From contig NZ_JAATHD010000031.1 of the NCBI RefSeq assembly GCF_011947265.1, positions 1-59,246 on the forward strand: a DNA stretch of 59,246 nt. The letters run 5' to 3'. The notes under the pieces were generated by a model. It was not told where the DNA came from and searched no databases. It saw only the letters and a program-made list of their open reading frames with translations. Below are positions 44,868 through 56,100 of the stretch, piece by piece (positions within the stretch are counted from its first letter, which is position 1; each line of letters begins with the position of its first letter). The position numbers and the translations under genes were made by a program. Source of the stretch: Paenibacillus sp. HB172176. Lineage in GTDB: Bacteria; Bacillota; Bacilli; Paenibacillales; Paenibacillaceae.

Positions 44868-46688
44868 ATGAAAATCGGAAGCTTGTATGATCAATTTATT
44901 CGCAACAACACGTTCATGAAGATGATTCTGACCTTCACTGTCATTACGACGGTTACAATCGTGACCTTCTCCTATTTCATGTTCGACTTCATGTCCCGTT
45001 CCATCGTTCACAACGAACTTGAGAACCAGAAGAAAGCGATGGACGATGTCGCCGGCTATATGGACCGCAAGGTCGAGAACGTGCAGACGATGATGCTGGA
45101 TGTGTACCGCAACGAGCCGATGTCGCAGCAGCTCGCCTTCTTCTTGCAGAATCCGTTCGACGAATATATGAAATATATGCTGGACCAGAATCTGTCCGAG
45201 CTCGATATCGATATCCCGCAGGGCCTGGATTATTTCAAAAACAAGCTGAAGAACGATCCCGCTATTACGAATCTCGTGCTTTACAGCTCGGATCAGCAAT
45301 TCTTGTTCGTCTTCAATCAGAATCTGGCCTCCAAATTAATCTCGGTGAATGTATCGAAATCCTATGTTCCCGATTCAATCGCTCTCGAGACGAATCTTGT
45401 CTCCACCCCGAACATTTGGGTCCGTCATGCGATTGGTCAATTGGATGAAAAGCTGTATGCCGTGCGAATCCCCATCAACGACAAGCAGACCTTGAAAAAT
45501 ATTGGACAGTTGCTCGTGTACTTCAATTCGGAACGGATTCAGAAGGAGTTGGAGAGCCAGAAAGAGCAGCTGAAGGGCTATATTCTAGTCCTGGGACCGA
45601 CAGGCGAAGTGCTGTTCGATTCTTCGGATCGCTATTACGGGGAAAGATATCCATATGCGGATCGAATCGATACGCTGTACGGAACGGCCGACCTGGAGGA
45701 GGATTCCTACGTAACCACGCTGACGAAGAACAAAGAAGGCTACGTGATCGTCGGAGTGGCGCCGAAATCCGAAATCAAGGCGGCTTATCAGGGATTGAAG
45801 CGCAGCATTATTTTGATTAGCGCCTTCGCAATTCTTATTGTTCTGCTGGTACCTACCTTTGTCGTCGTAAACTTCGCGAAGCGGACAAACAAGATTATTC
45901 GCTTCATGAGGAAGGTGGAGACCGGCGATCTGACCGCCCGCATTACGGACGAGAGAGAGGATGAGCTTGGCCAAATATCCCGAAGCTTCAACGACATGCT
46001 CGATGAGCTCACCAGGCATATCGATTCCGTGTACAAAGCGGAAATCAAGCAGAAGCATACCGAGCTGTCCTCCTTGCAGGCAAGAGTCAATCCGCATTTC
46101 CTCTACAACACGCTGGAGGTAATCCGCATGAGGGCGATCTCGCAAGGCGCGCGCGATGTCGGGGAGATGATCTACAGCTTGTCGATGCTGTTCAAGAGCT
46201 TCGTTCAGCCGCGGGGCATCAACACGGTGAAGGACGAGCTGGAAATCGCGAGGCTGTATCTGGAGCTATTCCGCATCCGGTACAAGGACAAGTTATCCTA
46301 CGCGATTGAAAGCAATGAGCGATTATCGGGGAAAATGATGATGAGAATCGCCTTGCAGCCTATTATCGAGAACTATGTCATCCACGGTCTGGATTCCGGG
46401 AGGCACGACAATCATATTCGAATTGCCGTGACGGAGCTGAATGGACGCATCCGAATCGAAGTGAGGGACAACGGGAAAGGGATTTCGCCGGACAAGCTTC
46501 GCGATATTCGTCAGTCGCTGTCCGAGCCGGAGCAGAACGGCGAGTCATTCGGCTTGCGAAGCGTCGACGAAAGATTGAAGCTGCTGTACGGCAGCTCCTT
46601 CGGACTGAAGATCGACAGCGAAGAAGGGGCATGGACGAGCGTAACACTTGAATTCCCGGAGAATGCGGGGGAGGTTGAACATGTATAG
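44868..46688 (+). CDS. Sensor histidine kinase, YesM/LytS-like (His_kinase family)
   Basis: 606 residues. Membrane segments at about 20-42 and 306-329 flank an outer sensor region. A HAMP domain (about 330-385), the His_kinase domain with His410 in ARVNPHFLYNTLE, and an HATPase domain (N box IENYVIHGL, G box DNGKGI) follow. It should phosphorylate the response regulator encoded next, whose ATG overlaps its end by eight bases. YesM-YesN-type pairs in Paenibacillus sense extracellular carbohydrates and switch on the adjacent ABC importer, here 48328-51790 with the mannosidase genes. Confidence 0.95.
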   Translation: MKIGSLYDQFIRNNTFMKMILTFTVITTVTIVTFSYFMFDFMSRSIVHNELENQKKAMDDVAGYMDRKVENVQTMMLDVYRNEPMSQQLAFFLQNPFDEYMKYMLDQNLSELDIDIPQGLDYFKNKLKNDPAITNLVLYSSDQQFLFVFNQNLASKLISVNVSKSYVPDSIALETNLVSTPNIWVRHAIGQLDEKLYAVRIPINDKQTLKNIGQLLVYFNSERIQKELESQKEQLKGYILVLGPTGEVLFDSSDRYYGERYPYADRIDTLYGTADLEEDSYVTTLTKNKEGYVIVGVAPKSEIKAAYQGLKRSIILISAFAILIVLLVPTFVVVNFAKRTNKIIRFMRKVETGDLTARITDEREDELGQISRSFNDMLDELTRHIDSVYKAEIKQKHTELSSLQARVNPHFLYNTLEVIRMRAISQGARDVGEMIYSLSMLFKSFVQPRGINTVKDELEIARLYLELFRIRYKDKLSYAIESNERLSGKMMMRIALQPIIENYVIHGLDSGRHDNHIRIAVTELNGRIRIEVRDNGKGISPDKLRDIRQSLSEPEQNGESFGLRSVDERLKLLYGSSFGLKIDSEEGAWTSVTLEFPENAGEVEHV

Positions 46689-48201
46689 AGTGTTTCTGGT
46701 GGATGACGAACCGTTCATTACCGAAGGCTTGTTCGATATTATCGAATGGTCGGATTACGGACTCGAGATCGTCGGCAGCGCGGAGAACGGGCAAGAGGCG
46801 CTTGGCAAGCTAATGGACACGCCCGCCGATATTCTGCTGACGGATATTTCGATGCCCGTCATGGACGGCTTGACCTTGATTCGGGAAGCAAGGCGGTTCC
46901 GGCCTGATCTGAAGGTCATTATTCTAAGCGGCTATAATGATTTTCACTATATTAAAGACGGCTTGAAGCTGGGCGTCGAGAATTATTTGCTGAAGCCGAT
47001 TAATATCGACGAGCTGCAGGAGACGCTGACCACGACCATAGACAAGCTGAACGCAACCCGCGCGGATCGTTTGTTCAGCGAATATGATATTCGCATTCTG
47101 CGGGATAATATTCTGTATCGCTGGCTTACAGGAAGAATCGCGCCCCATGAGCTTGATGCGAGGATGGACATGCTGCAGATCAACATGAACAGTCCCTACC
47201 TCGTGACGGCGGTCCTGCGGACTCAGGAGCAATTCCAGCACTCCTACGACGAAGCGCAGCGGCTGGCCGTTGAAGATCCGTCCATGCTGCCGTTCGTGGA
47301 CATAGACGGCGATCTTGTCATCGTATTCATGCTAGAGGAGCCGGAGGAAGGGAAACGAAGAGCGATGGAAGCTCTGCATGGCATGCAGAAGCGCTTCGAG
47401 CCCGCGCGTCTGCGCATTTCGCTTGGCAGCGTTGAAGCTATGGGAGAGCATGCGCCGAGAAGCTATGCCCATGCGAAGAAAACCCAGGAATATTTCCTTC
47501 TATTCGACGAACCCGGCATTCTCGATTACGACATACTGCCGCAAGGAGAGAAGGGGCTGCCCTCGCCCGTCGACTCCCTGAATTGGTCCGTCTACGCGAA
47601 GCTGATCAACGCCAAGGATACGGAAGGACTGCATGAGGCAATAGACGCCGAGTTCGCGAGGTTTCTGGAAGGTCCGTCCGCTACGCCGGCCAATCTGCAG
47701 AGCTTGGCGGTGGAGCTGATGATTCGGTTCAAGATGGAGCTTGAGGAGATCAAGCAAGCGGAGCTTCCCGAGTTTTTCAAGTCGGGATTCGCGCAGGTTC
47801 TGCAAGCGGACAAGCTTGAGGATCTCGCTTTCATCATCAAGAAGACGGCAAGCGAGACGGTGGAGTCGCTGATGCGCGATGTGAAGAGTCCAATCATTCA
47901 GCTGCTGCTGGGTTATATTCACGAGCATTACAACGAGGCATTGTCGCTGAAGACGCTTGGCCAGCAATACAACATCCATCCGGTCTATCTCGGCCACCTG
48001 TTCCAGAAGGAAACGAATGAATCGTTCACCGAATACCTGAATAAGCATCGTATTGACAAGGCGAAGGAGATGCTGAAGGAAACGCATCTGAAGGTTTCGG
48101 AAATCGCCCAGAAGGTCGGCTATTGGGAGACGGGCTACTTCTACAAGCAATTCAAAAAATACGTGGGAATATCCCCGACCGACTACAAAGGACTGCTCTG
48201 A
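46681..48201 (+). CDS. Response regulator with AraC-type DNA-binding domain (YesN-like)
   Basis: 506 residues. The receiver domain has DDE near residues 8-10, phosphoacceptor Asp55 in LLTDISMP, and Lys104-like LKP. A long middle region (about 130-400) is followed by a C-terminal AraC domain (SLKTLGQQYNIHPVYLGHLFQ, VSEIAQKVGYWETGYFYKQFKKYVG). It is translationally coupled to the kinase gene by an eight-base overlap. It should activate the binding-protein and mannosidase operon immediately downstream. Confidence 0.95.
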   Translation: MYRVFLVDDEPFITEGLFDIIEWSDYGLEIVGSAENGQEALGKLMDTPADILLTDISMPVMDGLTLIREARRFRPDLKVIILSGYNDFHYIKDGLKLGVENYLLKPINIDELQETLTTTIDKLNATRADRLFSEYDIRILRDNILYRWLTGRIAPHELDARMDMLQINMNSPYLVTAVLRTQEQFQHSYDEAQRLAVEDPSMLPFVDIDGDLVIVFMLEEPEEGKRRAMEALHGMQKRFEPARLRISLGSVEAMGEHAPRSYAHAKKTQEYFLLFDEPGILDYDILPQGEKGLPSPVDSLNWSVYAKLINAKDTEGLHEAIDAEFARFLEGPSATPANLQSLAVELMIRFKMELEEIKQAELPEFFKSGFAQVLQADKLEDLAFIIKKTASETVESLMRDVKSPIIQLLLGYIHEHYNEALSLKTLGQQYNIHPVYLGHLFQKETNESFTEYLNKHRIDKAKEMLKETHLKVSEIAQKVGYWETGYFYKQFKKYVGISPTDYKGLL

Positions 48202-48227
48202 ATCGAATCGGGGCAGTCTGTTTCTTT
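48191..48227 (+). terminator. Terminator overlapping the response regulator stop codon region
   Basis: GACTGCTC (48191-48198) pairs with GGGCAGTC (48211-48218) with one wobble, followed by TGTTTCTTT. It separates the regulator pair from the inducible transporter operon. Confidence 0.6.
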
Positions 48228-48327
48228 AATTTGGACATGATATCTTTAGTTTGTTGCCTATTTGAAAAAGGTTACATGGGATAAAGTCAATGTAGGAAAG
48301 ATGATGATACAAGGGGAGGTTACACTA

Positions 48328-49791
48328 TTGCTGAAGAAGAAGAGAGGCTGGATGTCGGCGGCTGCGGTGCTGCTATCGACGACGCTGGTGCTGAGCGCCT
48401 GCGGCGGCAAGAATGAGGAAGAGGGAACGGCCGAGAAGCCGGTCGAGCTGATTTGGTACACGATCGGAACGCCTCAGAAGGATGTCGACAAGGTGATGGA
48501 AGAGGTCAGCAAGTATACGGCGGAGAAGATTGGCGTAACGGTCAAAATGAATATGGTGGACTGGGGAGATTACTCCCAGAAGCTGCAGGTGATGACCGCT
48601 TCCGGCGAGCCGATGGACATTATGTTCACCGCCTCATGGGCGTTCGACTATGTGCAGAATGCGCGCAAAGGCGCTTTCTACGAGCTTGACGATCTGCTGA
48701 AGGAGCATGGTCAAGGCATCATCGACGCGCTGGACCCGGCGTTCCTGGAAGGCTCCAAGGTGGACGGACATAATTACGGCATTCCGGCCAACAAAGAGCT
48801 TCCGGCACAGGAGGTATGGCGCTTCAACAAGGAGCTGCTGGACAAATACAGCCTGGACATCTCCGATGTCTATACGCTTGAGAGTCTGGAGCCGCTTCTG
48901 AAGACGATCAAGGAGAACGAGCCGGATGTGTATCCGCTGGCCGTCGACAAGAACCAAATGCCTTATGTTCCATACGATTATGTGATTGAGAAGCTTCCGA
49001 TGGCGGTGGCGATCGACACGGATGATTACAAAATCGTAAACGTGCTGGAAACGCAGGAGATGAAGCAAGCTCTGGATACGATGCACAAATACTATCAGGC
49101 CGGCTATATCCCTACGGAAGCGATGACGATGGATTCGCTTACGGATGTTCAAACGACGGGCAAGTGGTTCGCGGATCGCGCGACCTCGCAGCCGTTCGCG
49201 GACAATCTGTGGTCGTCGAGCTACGGCTACCCGGTCGTGTCTACGCCGGCAAGCGAAGCTTTAATCTACAACTGGTCCGTTATGGGCTCCATGCAGGCCA
49301 TCTCGGCCAATTCGGAATATCCGGAGAAGGCGATGGAATTTCTGAATCTCGTGAATACCGATCCAGTGCTTCGCAACATGCTGGATTCCGGTATTGAAGG
49401 CGTTCATTACAAGAAAGTCAGCGACGATGTCATGGAGAATCTTCCAGAATCCAAAAACTACGACATGCCGACCTTCTCGCTGGGCAATCTGATGATAACG
49501 TATCTCAATCCTACGGATCCTGCCGACAAGTGGGAGGAGTTCAAGAAATTCAATGACGCCGGCAAGCCGGCTCCGCTCCTTGGCTTCAACTTCGATACGT
49601 CGAAGGTGGCGACGGAAATCGCTTCGGTTCAGAATGTCAGAGAGGAATTCTGGGCTCCGCTCATGACGGGCACGGTTGATCCGGAAGAATATCTGGCCAA
49701 GGCGAACGAGAAATTCAAAGCGGCCGGACTGGACAAGATCATAGAAGAAGCGCAGCGCCAGCTTGACGAATGGAGAGCAGCGAACAAGTAA
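48328..49791 (+). CDS. Sugar ABC transporter substrate-binding lipoprotein (mannoside locus)
   Basis: 487 residues with signal peptide and lipobox VLSAC. Family-1 solute-binding protein with a C-terminal DUF3502-like part (about residues 345-480). The start is TTG 48328, eight bases after GGGGAGG (48313-48319); an earlier in-frame TTG at 48262 has no ribosome site. It heads the operon for two permeases, GH125, a clan GH-A glycosidase and GH38, so it probably binds alpha-mannosides such as fragments of yeast mannan or N-glycans. The ligand is inferred from context only. Confidence 0.92.
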   Translation: MLKKKRGWMSAAAVLLSTTLVLSACGGKNEEEGTAEKPVELIWYTIGTPQKDVDKVMEEVSKYTAEKIGVTVKMNMVDWGDYSQKLQVMTASGEPMDIMFTASWAFDYVQNARKGAFYELDDLLKEHGQGIIDALDPAFLEGSKVDGHNYGIPANKELPAQEVWRFNKELLDKYSLDISDVYTLESLEPLLKTIKENEPDVYPLAVDKNQMPYVPYDYVIEKLPMAVAIDTDDYKIVNVLETQEMKQALDTMHKYYQAGYIPTEAMTMDSLTDVQTTGKWFADRATSQPFADNLWSSSYGYPVVSTPASEALIYNWSVMGSMQAISANSEYPEKAMEFLNLVNTDPVLRNMLDSGIEGVHYKKVSDDVMENLPESKNYDMPTFSLGNLMITYLNPTDPADKWEEFKKFNDAGKPAPLLGFNFDTSKVATEIASVQNVREEFWAPLMTGTVDPEEYLAKANEKFKAAGLDKIIEEAQRQLDEWRAANK

Positions 49792-49803
49792 TTTTATCTT
49801 GCG

Positions 49804-49854
49804 GAGGCGTGAGGAGAATGGAACTTCATTCGAGTCATGCCTCTTTCTCATTTT
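49804..49854 (+). promoter_or_regulatory. Intercistronic hairpin after the binding-protein gene
   Basis: GAGGCGTGA (49804-49812) pairs with TCATGCCTC (49835-49843) with one G.T, and GAATG/CATTC can pair inside; TTTCTCATTTT follows. It lies between the lipoprotein gene and the first permease gene, fitting a partial terminator that lowers permease expression. Confidence 0.6.
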
Positions 49855-49876
49855 GCATACGAAAGAGGTGACAGCA

Positions 49877-50815
49877 ATGAGAGCCTTAGGGCGAATCGTG
49901 AAGGATATCGGCAGGAACAAGGCGATGCTGCTGATGGTATTGCCCGCTACGGTGTGGTTTGTGTTTTTCTCCTATCTACCCATGGCCGGCATGGTTATCG
50001 CGTTCAAGGAATATCGCTACAGCCGGGACGGATTTCTGGCAAGCATCATTGACAGCAAGTGGGTCGGGCTGTCGAATTTCAAGTTTTTGTTCAGCACGAA
50101 CGACGCGTATATTATAACGCGCAACACGGTGCTCTATAATTTGTTTTTTATCGTGCTTGGTCTGGTGATCGCGATTGTAATGGCCATTATGCTGGCCGAA
50201 ATCGCGAACAAGAGGCTGGCGAAGGTGTATCAAACCGGTATGTTCCTTCCCTATTTCCTCTCCTGGGTAATCGTCGGTTATTTCCTGTACAGCTTCCTGA
50301 GCATGGATAAGGGCGCGTTGAATCAAATGCTCGCATGGTTCGGCATCGACGCGATGAATTGGTACTCGGATCCCACGTATTGGCCGATTATCATCGTAGT
50401 CGTGTTCCTGTGGAAGTCCGTCGGCTATAACAGCGTCATCTACTTGGCGGCCATTATGGGCATCGACAAGTCGCTGTACGAGGCGGCGATGATCGACGGG
50501 GCGAACAAGTGGCAGCAGATCCGCAATGTGACGCTTCCGATGCTGACCCCGCTAATGACGATTCTGACTCTGCTTGCCATCGGCAAAATTTTCTATGCGG
50601 ATTTCGGCTTGTTCTATCAAGTGCCGCGCGATTCGGGAACGCTCTACAGCGTCACGAACGTTATCGACACCTATGTGTACCGCGGCTTGAAATCGACTGG
50701 CGAGATTGGCATGAGCACGGCCGCGGGGCTCTATCAATCGCTGGTTGGCTTCGTGCTCGTTATCGCCTCGAACGGCATCGTTCGCAAGTTCAACAAAGAC
50801 AATGCTTTATTCTAG
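49877..50815 (+). CDS. Sugar ABC transporter permease (mannoside locus, MalF-like)
   Basis: 312 residues with six membrane segments. The EAA loop is YEAAMIDGANKWQQIRNVTLPML. GAGGTG is seven bases before ATG 49877. It pairs with the following permease, and, as in the other locus, no ATPase gene is nearby, so a shared MsmX-type ATPase is expected. Confidence 0.93.
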   Translation: MRALGRIVKDIGRNKAMLLMVLPATVWFVFFSYLPMAGMVIAFKEYRYSRDGFLASIIDSKWVGLSNFKFLFSTNDAYIITRNTVLYNLFFIVLGLVIAIVMAIMLAEIANKRLAKVYQTGMFLPYFLSWVIVGYFLYSFLSMDKGALNQMLAWFGIDAMNWYSDPTYWPIIIVVVFLWKSVGYNSVIYLAAIMGIDKSLYEAAMIDGANKWQQIRNVTLPMLTPLMTILTLLAIGKIFYADFGLFYQVPRDSGTLYSVTNVIDTYVYRGLKSTGEIGMSTAAGLYQSLVGFVLVIASNGIVRKFNKDNALF

Positions 50816-50866
50816 AAGCGGGAAGCCGCCGAATAGAGCTTCAGCAAGAGGATGGGAGGGAAAACA

Positions 50867-51790
50867 TTGTCCGCAAAAACGGGTTCTTTGCAAGGTCGAG
50901 ATTTTCATAAATTAACAACAGCCTGGAATATGATATTTCATTTGATCGCCGGCATTTTCGCTTTTGCATGCGTCTTTCCGTTCGTCTTCGTGACGATCAT
51001 TTCCTTCACGGACGAGAAATCTTTGGCTGTGAACGGCTATCAGCTCATTCCGGAGAAGTGGAGCTACGAGGCTTACAGCTATTTGTTCAAGGCAGGAGAT
51101 CAATTGCTTCGCTCCTATGGCGTGACCATCGCGATCACGGTCATCGGCACTGTCATCGCCGTTGTCTGCACCGCGCTGTTCGCATACGCCATATCGCGCC
51201 GAAGCTTCAAATACCGCAATTTCTTTGCGTTTTTCGCATTCTTCACGATGCTGTTCAACGGGGGGCTTGTTCCTACTTACATCGTTGTCACGCAGCTGCT
51301 GGGGTTGAAGGATTCGCTTTGGGCGCTAATTCTGCCGCTGGCGGTGAACGCCTTCTATATTATGATTCTCCGCACGTTCTTCTCGACAATGATCCCGGAT
51401 GCGATTATTGAATCCGGCAAGATCGACGGAGCGGGCGAGTTCGGCATCTTCTTCAGGCTGGTCATTCCGCTCTCGCTGCCCGGACTGGCTACGATAGGCT
51501 TGTTCAGCACGCTTGGTTATTGGAATGATTGGTTCAACGCGCTTCTGTATATTGACAAGCCAAGCCTCGTGCCGCTGCAGTCGATGCTGATGCGAATCGA
51601 GAACAGCATGCAGTTTATTATGCAGAATTCGCAGAACACGTCCTTGAGCGTTGGCGTTCTGCAATCCATGCCGCAGGATACGTCGCGAATGGCGATGGTG
51701 GTGCTGGCGACGGGGCCGATCATCTTCGCTTATCCGTTCTTCCAGCGTTATTTCATCCAAGGCTTGACAGTGGGCGCCGTCAAAGAGTAG
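50867..51790 (+). CDS. Carbohydrate ABC transporter permease (mannoside locus, MalG-like)
   Basis: 307 residues, six membrane segments, EAA loop IIESGKIDGAGEFGIFFRLVIPLS, and C-terminal FIQGLTVGAVKE as in YtcP-type permeases. The start is taken as TTG 50867 with GGAGGG (50855-50860) upstream; ATG 50852 is in frame but precedes that site. Confidence 0.92.
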   Translation: MSAKTGSLQGRDFHKLTTAWNMIFHLIAGIFAFACVFPFVFVTIISFTDEKSLAVNGYQLIPEKWSYEAYSYLFKAGDQLLRSYGVTIAITVIGTVIAVVCTALFAYAISRRSFKYRNFFAFFAFFTMLFNGGLVPTYIVVTQLLGLKDSLWALILPLAVNAFYIMILRTFFSTMIPDAIIESGKIDGAGEFGIFFRLVIPLSLPGLATIGLFSTLGYWNDWFNALLYIDKPSLVPLQSMLMRIENSMQFIMQNSQNTSLSVGVLQSMPQDTSRMAMVVLATGPIIFAYPFFQRYFIQGLTVGAVKE

Positions 51791-51823
51791 AAGCAACCAA
51801 GAGAGAGAAGGAGCGGAGCAATA

Positions 51824-53143
51824 ATGGAGCAATTCCGATTACCGAAAATAGCGATGGAGAAGATGAAGCTGCCGGCGGCGGTCGATGCGGTGCTGCGGGA
51901 GGCTGAGGAGAAGCTGGCGCATCGGCCGAAGCTGCTGAAGCTGTTCAAGAACTGTTTTCCCAATACGCTGGAGACGACCACGAAGCTTATGGATGACGGA
52001 ACGACCTTTATCATTACGGGGGATATCCCGGCTATGTGGCTGCGCGATTCCGTGGAGCAAGTCATTCATTATGTTGGCCTTGCGCGGGAGGACAAGGAGC
52101 TTCAACGCATTCTGAGTGGATTGATCAAGCGCCATATTGCCTGCATCACCATGGATCCGTATGCCAATGCCTTCAATGAAACGGCTAATGACTGGCACTG
52201 GAATACGACGGATGAGACGGAGATGTCGCCGTGGGTATGGGAGCGCAAGTTCGAGCTGGATTCCATCTGCTTCTCGATGCGGCTCGCCTATGAGTACTGG
52301 AAAGCGACCGAGCTTACCGATATTTTCGATGCGGGCTTCAAGGGCGCAATGAAGCAAATAGCCGAGCTGTGGCGGACGGAGCAGCGCCATTTCGAGCTTT
52401 CGCCGTATCGTTTCGTTCGGGACAACGGCATTCCTACGGATTCCTTGCGGAACAAGGGTCTTGGTATGCCCGTTAATTATACGGGGATGATCTGGTCGGG
52501 CTTCCGTCCGAGCGACGACGCCTGCGACTTCCATTACAACATTCCCGCCAATATGTTCGCCGCGGTGACGCTGCGGCAGATGGGAGAGATTGCGGAATGG
52601 GTATTCCGCGATCTGGCGTTTGCGAAGGAGCTCAAGGAGCTCGAAGCCGAGGTGGAGCATGGCATTCAACTGTACGGCATTTATCGCCATCCGGAATTCG
52701 GTCCGATTTATGCGTACGAAACGGACGGCTACGGAAATTACTGCCTGATGGATGACGCGGGCACGCCGGGCTTGATGTCGATTACGTATCTCGGCTATGC
52801 ATCTCCGGAGGACGAGATCTATCAGAATACGCGGAGATTCGCGCTGAGCAAGGAAAATCCGTTCTATTACGAGGGCAAAGCGGCTAGAGGAATCGGCAGC
52901 CCGCATACGCCGCCGGGCTATATCTGGCATATGGCGCTGTCCATGCAAGGACTGACCGCGACGACGAAGGAAGAGAAGCTGGAGATGATCGCCATGCTGG
53001 AGGCGACCGATGCGGATACGGGCTTCATGCACGAGGGCTTTCACTCGGATGATCCTGCCGTATTCACGCGCAAATGGTTCGCTTGGTCGAACAGCCTGTT
53101 CTCGCAGCTGGTGTACCAGTCGATGAAGGAAGGCATTCTATGA
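51824..53143 (+). CDS. Exo-alpha-1,6-mannosidase, glycoside hydrolase family 125
   Basis: 439 residues, (alpha/alpha)6-barrel enzyme. The family landmark TGDIPAMWLRDS is at 65-76; GMIWSGFRPSDDACDFHYNIP and GFMHEGFHSDDP carry the likely acid and base residues by analogy with characterised members. GH125 enzymes are metal-independent, inverting exo-alpha-1,6-mannosidases. No signal peptide, so it acts on imported mannosides. It ends in an ATGA overlap with the next glycosidase gene. Confidence 0.92.
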   Translation: MEQFRLPKIAMEKMKLPAAVDAVLREAEEKLAHRPKLLKLFKNCFPNTLETTTKLMDDGTTFIITGDIPAMWLRDSVEQVIHYVGLAREDKELQRILSGLIKRHIACITMDPYANAFNETANDWHWNTTDETEMSPWVWERKFELDSICFSMRLAYEYWKATELTDIFDAGFKGAMKQIAELWRTEQRHFELSPYRFVRDNGIPTDSLRNKGLGMPVNYTGMIWSGFRPSDDACDFHYNIPANMFAAVTLRQMGEIAEWVFRDLAFAKELKELEAEVEHGIQLYGIYRHPEFGPIYAYETDGYGNYCLMDDAGTPGLMSITYLGYASPEDEIYQNTRRFALSKENPFYYEGKAARGIGSPHTPPGYIWHMALSMQGLTATTKEEKLEMIAMLEATDADTGFMHEGFHSDDPAVFTRKWFAWSNSLFSQLVYQSMKEGIL

Positions 53144-56100
53144 TGCAGAGAACGCTGATATTCTACGATTCTTCCTTCCCGATTTCCGGGCGGCTAGAAG
53201 ATCGAGCTGCGACGGATTTCTCCCGCGCAGGCGCAGTTGTCGGAGCCGAAGGGCTTGCCGATGCTTTGAGCTGCGGGGAATATGCGTGCTTCGTTAACGT
53301 GCATGCTCCCTATTTCCCCAAGTCGGCCTGGCCCGAGATTATCGCTTATCTGAGGCGCGGAGGCGGATTGATCAGCATGGGCGGAGCTCCCTTTCGAATT
53401 CCGGTGGGAGGCTCTGCCGAATCCGGCTGGACGGCGGAAGCAACGCAGACGGCCTATCATCGGGAGCTGAATATTCATGAGATTCTAGAGGTCGACGCGG
53501 CCGAGGTCGCGGTGCTTGAAGCATCCGCGGATATTCCGCTGCTATGGGAGAAGGAAGAGCTGTTCTCGATCTCCTCTACCTGGAACCTGGTGCCTCATAC
53601 GACGAAGAGCAGCGATTTGCCGCATCAGATGGGCTCCGCGGGTCCGATGGACGCCCGGCTCTATCCGCTATTGAAGGGCGTCTCCGAGGATGGGCGTGAG
53701 ATTGCCGCGCCGGTCGTGCTCTGGGAAAACTTGAAGGGAGCATTCTCGGGGTCGCGGTGGCTGTTCGTCAATCAGCCGCTGGATGAACGGTTCTATCGGC
53801 ATGGCGGCGGTGAAGCGCTTAGAGCCTGGGCGTCGTATTGCGCCGCGGGGGTCACGGAATTGTGGCTGAAGCCGAATTACGCTTCGTACGAACCGGGAGA
53901 TTCGGCGATGCTGACGCTGCAGGCGCAGCGATTGGGGCGCTCCGGAAGCGAATCCGAAACGCGAACGACAGAGTGGCGATTCCGCATTGAAACGAGATTG
54001 GAAGGCAAGCCGGACGCATGCTGGACGCATGAATCGGTCATCGCGGCCGACAGCGAGCTTCGGATCACGCGAGTCGGAATGCCTATGAAGCTTGAGCCGG
54101 GCTTCTATCGCGTGCGCTGCCTCGCGGAGGCCTCTAACGGGGAGTCGCGTCTGTTGACGCAAGGCTTCTGGTGCTTCGATCAAGCGCTGTTGTCGCAAGG
54201 AAGCCCGCTCACCTGCGGCCGCGATTATTTCGAACGCGACGGCCGCCCCATGCCGGTCGTCGGGATGACGTACATGACCTCGGATGTGGCAAGGAAATTT
54301 CTATTCCTGCCTAATGTATCCGTCTGGGACAAGGATATGGCCCAGATGCGCAAGGCGGGCATTAACTGGATCCGCACCGGAATTTGGACGGCCTATCGCA
54401 ACATCATGCAAGTAGACGGTCATGCCTCGGAGGAGGCGCTGCGGGCGATTGACGCTTTCATACTTACGGCGAAGCGGCATGATTTGCAGGTGACCTTCAC
54501 CTTCTTCTCCTTCACGCCGGAGGCGTGGGAGGGACGGAATCCCTATCTGGATCCCAGAAGTGTCGAGGCGCAGAAGCGTTTCGTTCGTTCAATTGTATCT
54601 CGACACAGAGAGACGATGAACGTGGATTGGGATTTGATCAACGAGCCGTCGATGTTCGATCCTCCGCGCATATTCTCGGAGGGTCCGAGATCATGCGGAG
54701 ACGAGTTCGAACGAGCGGCGTACGCGGAATGGCTGCGCGAACGCCATGGTTCGATTGCACGGCTGCAGGAGCTGTGGAATATGTCGCCGATGCGTCTGCC
54801 GAGCTTTGAAGCGGCGCTGCCGCCCGAGCCGGAGGACATAAACTTCGACGTGCAGGATATGCATCAGGGCAAGAACGGCACGCGTTGGCTCGATTATGCG
54901 CTCTTCTCGATGGATATGCATAATCAGTGGGCAAAGCAGCTGTACGACGCCATCAAGGACGAATGTCCGAATCAATTGGTGACGGTCGGACAGGATGAGG
55001 CGCTTGGCGCGCAGCGGCCATCGCCCTTCTTCTATGGCGAAGCCGCCGACTATACGACCGTTCATTCCTGGTGGTTGAACGATCATCTTCTCTGGGACGG
55101 CGTCTTCGCCAAGACCGCGGATAAGCCTTGTCTCACCCAAGAGACCGGCATCATGTACGTCGAGACGCCGGAAGGACGGGCGAAGAGAAGCGAGACAGAG
55201 CTTCGCAACATACTGGAGCGCAAGTATGCCTATGCCTTTGCAACCGGCGGCGCCGGGGCGATGCAATGGATCTGGAATACGAATTATGATATGGACAACG
55301 CGAATGAATCGCATATCGGCGCTCTGCGCGCCGATGGCACGGAGAAGCCGGAGGCTTCGGTTTCTTATGATTTCGGGCGATTCATGGCGGAGATTGCGGA
55401 TCTCTTCCGGGGTCGCGCGCTGGAGGATACGGCCGTGCTGTTCCCGTACTCCAATGATTTCTCGAACCGCAAGCTGGCGTTCGACGCGACTACGCGGGCC
55501 GCGAGGGTGCTCGGTTTCGAGCTTAAGGAGCCGTTCCGAGGCATAGGCGAATATCAGCTGGAGGAGCTGAAGAGCCATCCGCCCAAGCTGCTTATCGCGC
55601 CGAGTCCGCATAATCTGGACAGCGGGGCCTTCGAGCGGCTGCTGGAATGGGTCGAGACGAGCGGCTCAACTCTATTGTTCACAGGTCCAATGGGACTCGA
55701 TGCGTATTGGCGGCCGGCGAAGCGCTTGGAAGAACGAACAGGCGAAAGGCGTCTGCTGAATGTGAGACGAGAGGAGAGCCTGACGCTTGGCGATCGCGAG
55801 CTTTCGGTTTCTTACGGCCATCGTCGCATTGCCGAGGTGTCGAAGGAAGCGGCTGTCGGGACGGCGGCGACAGCTTCGGGAAGCAAGGTAGAGGAGCTTG
55901 CTTATGGCAAGGGGCGGATCATCTGGTGTCCGCTTCCGATTGAACTGAATGAACGGAACGAGGGGATCGCGGAGCTCTACCGACACGCGTTATGCGCAGC
56001 CGGCTGCGCTCAAGAGATGATCTGGCTTCAGGGCGGCGACAGGCCGGGCGTGTACGGTCGCAAGCTCGAGTTTGCGGAAGGCTTCTTGTACGTCTTCCTG

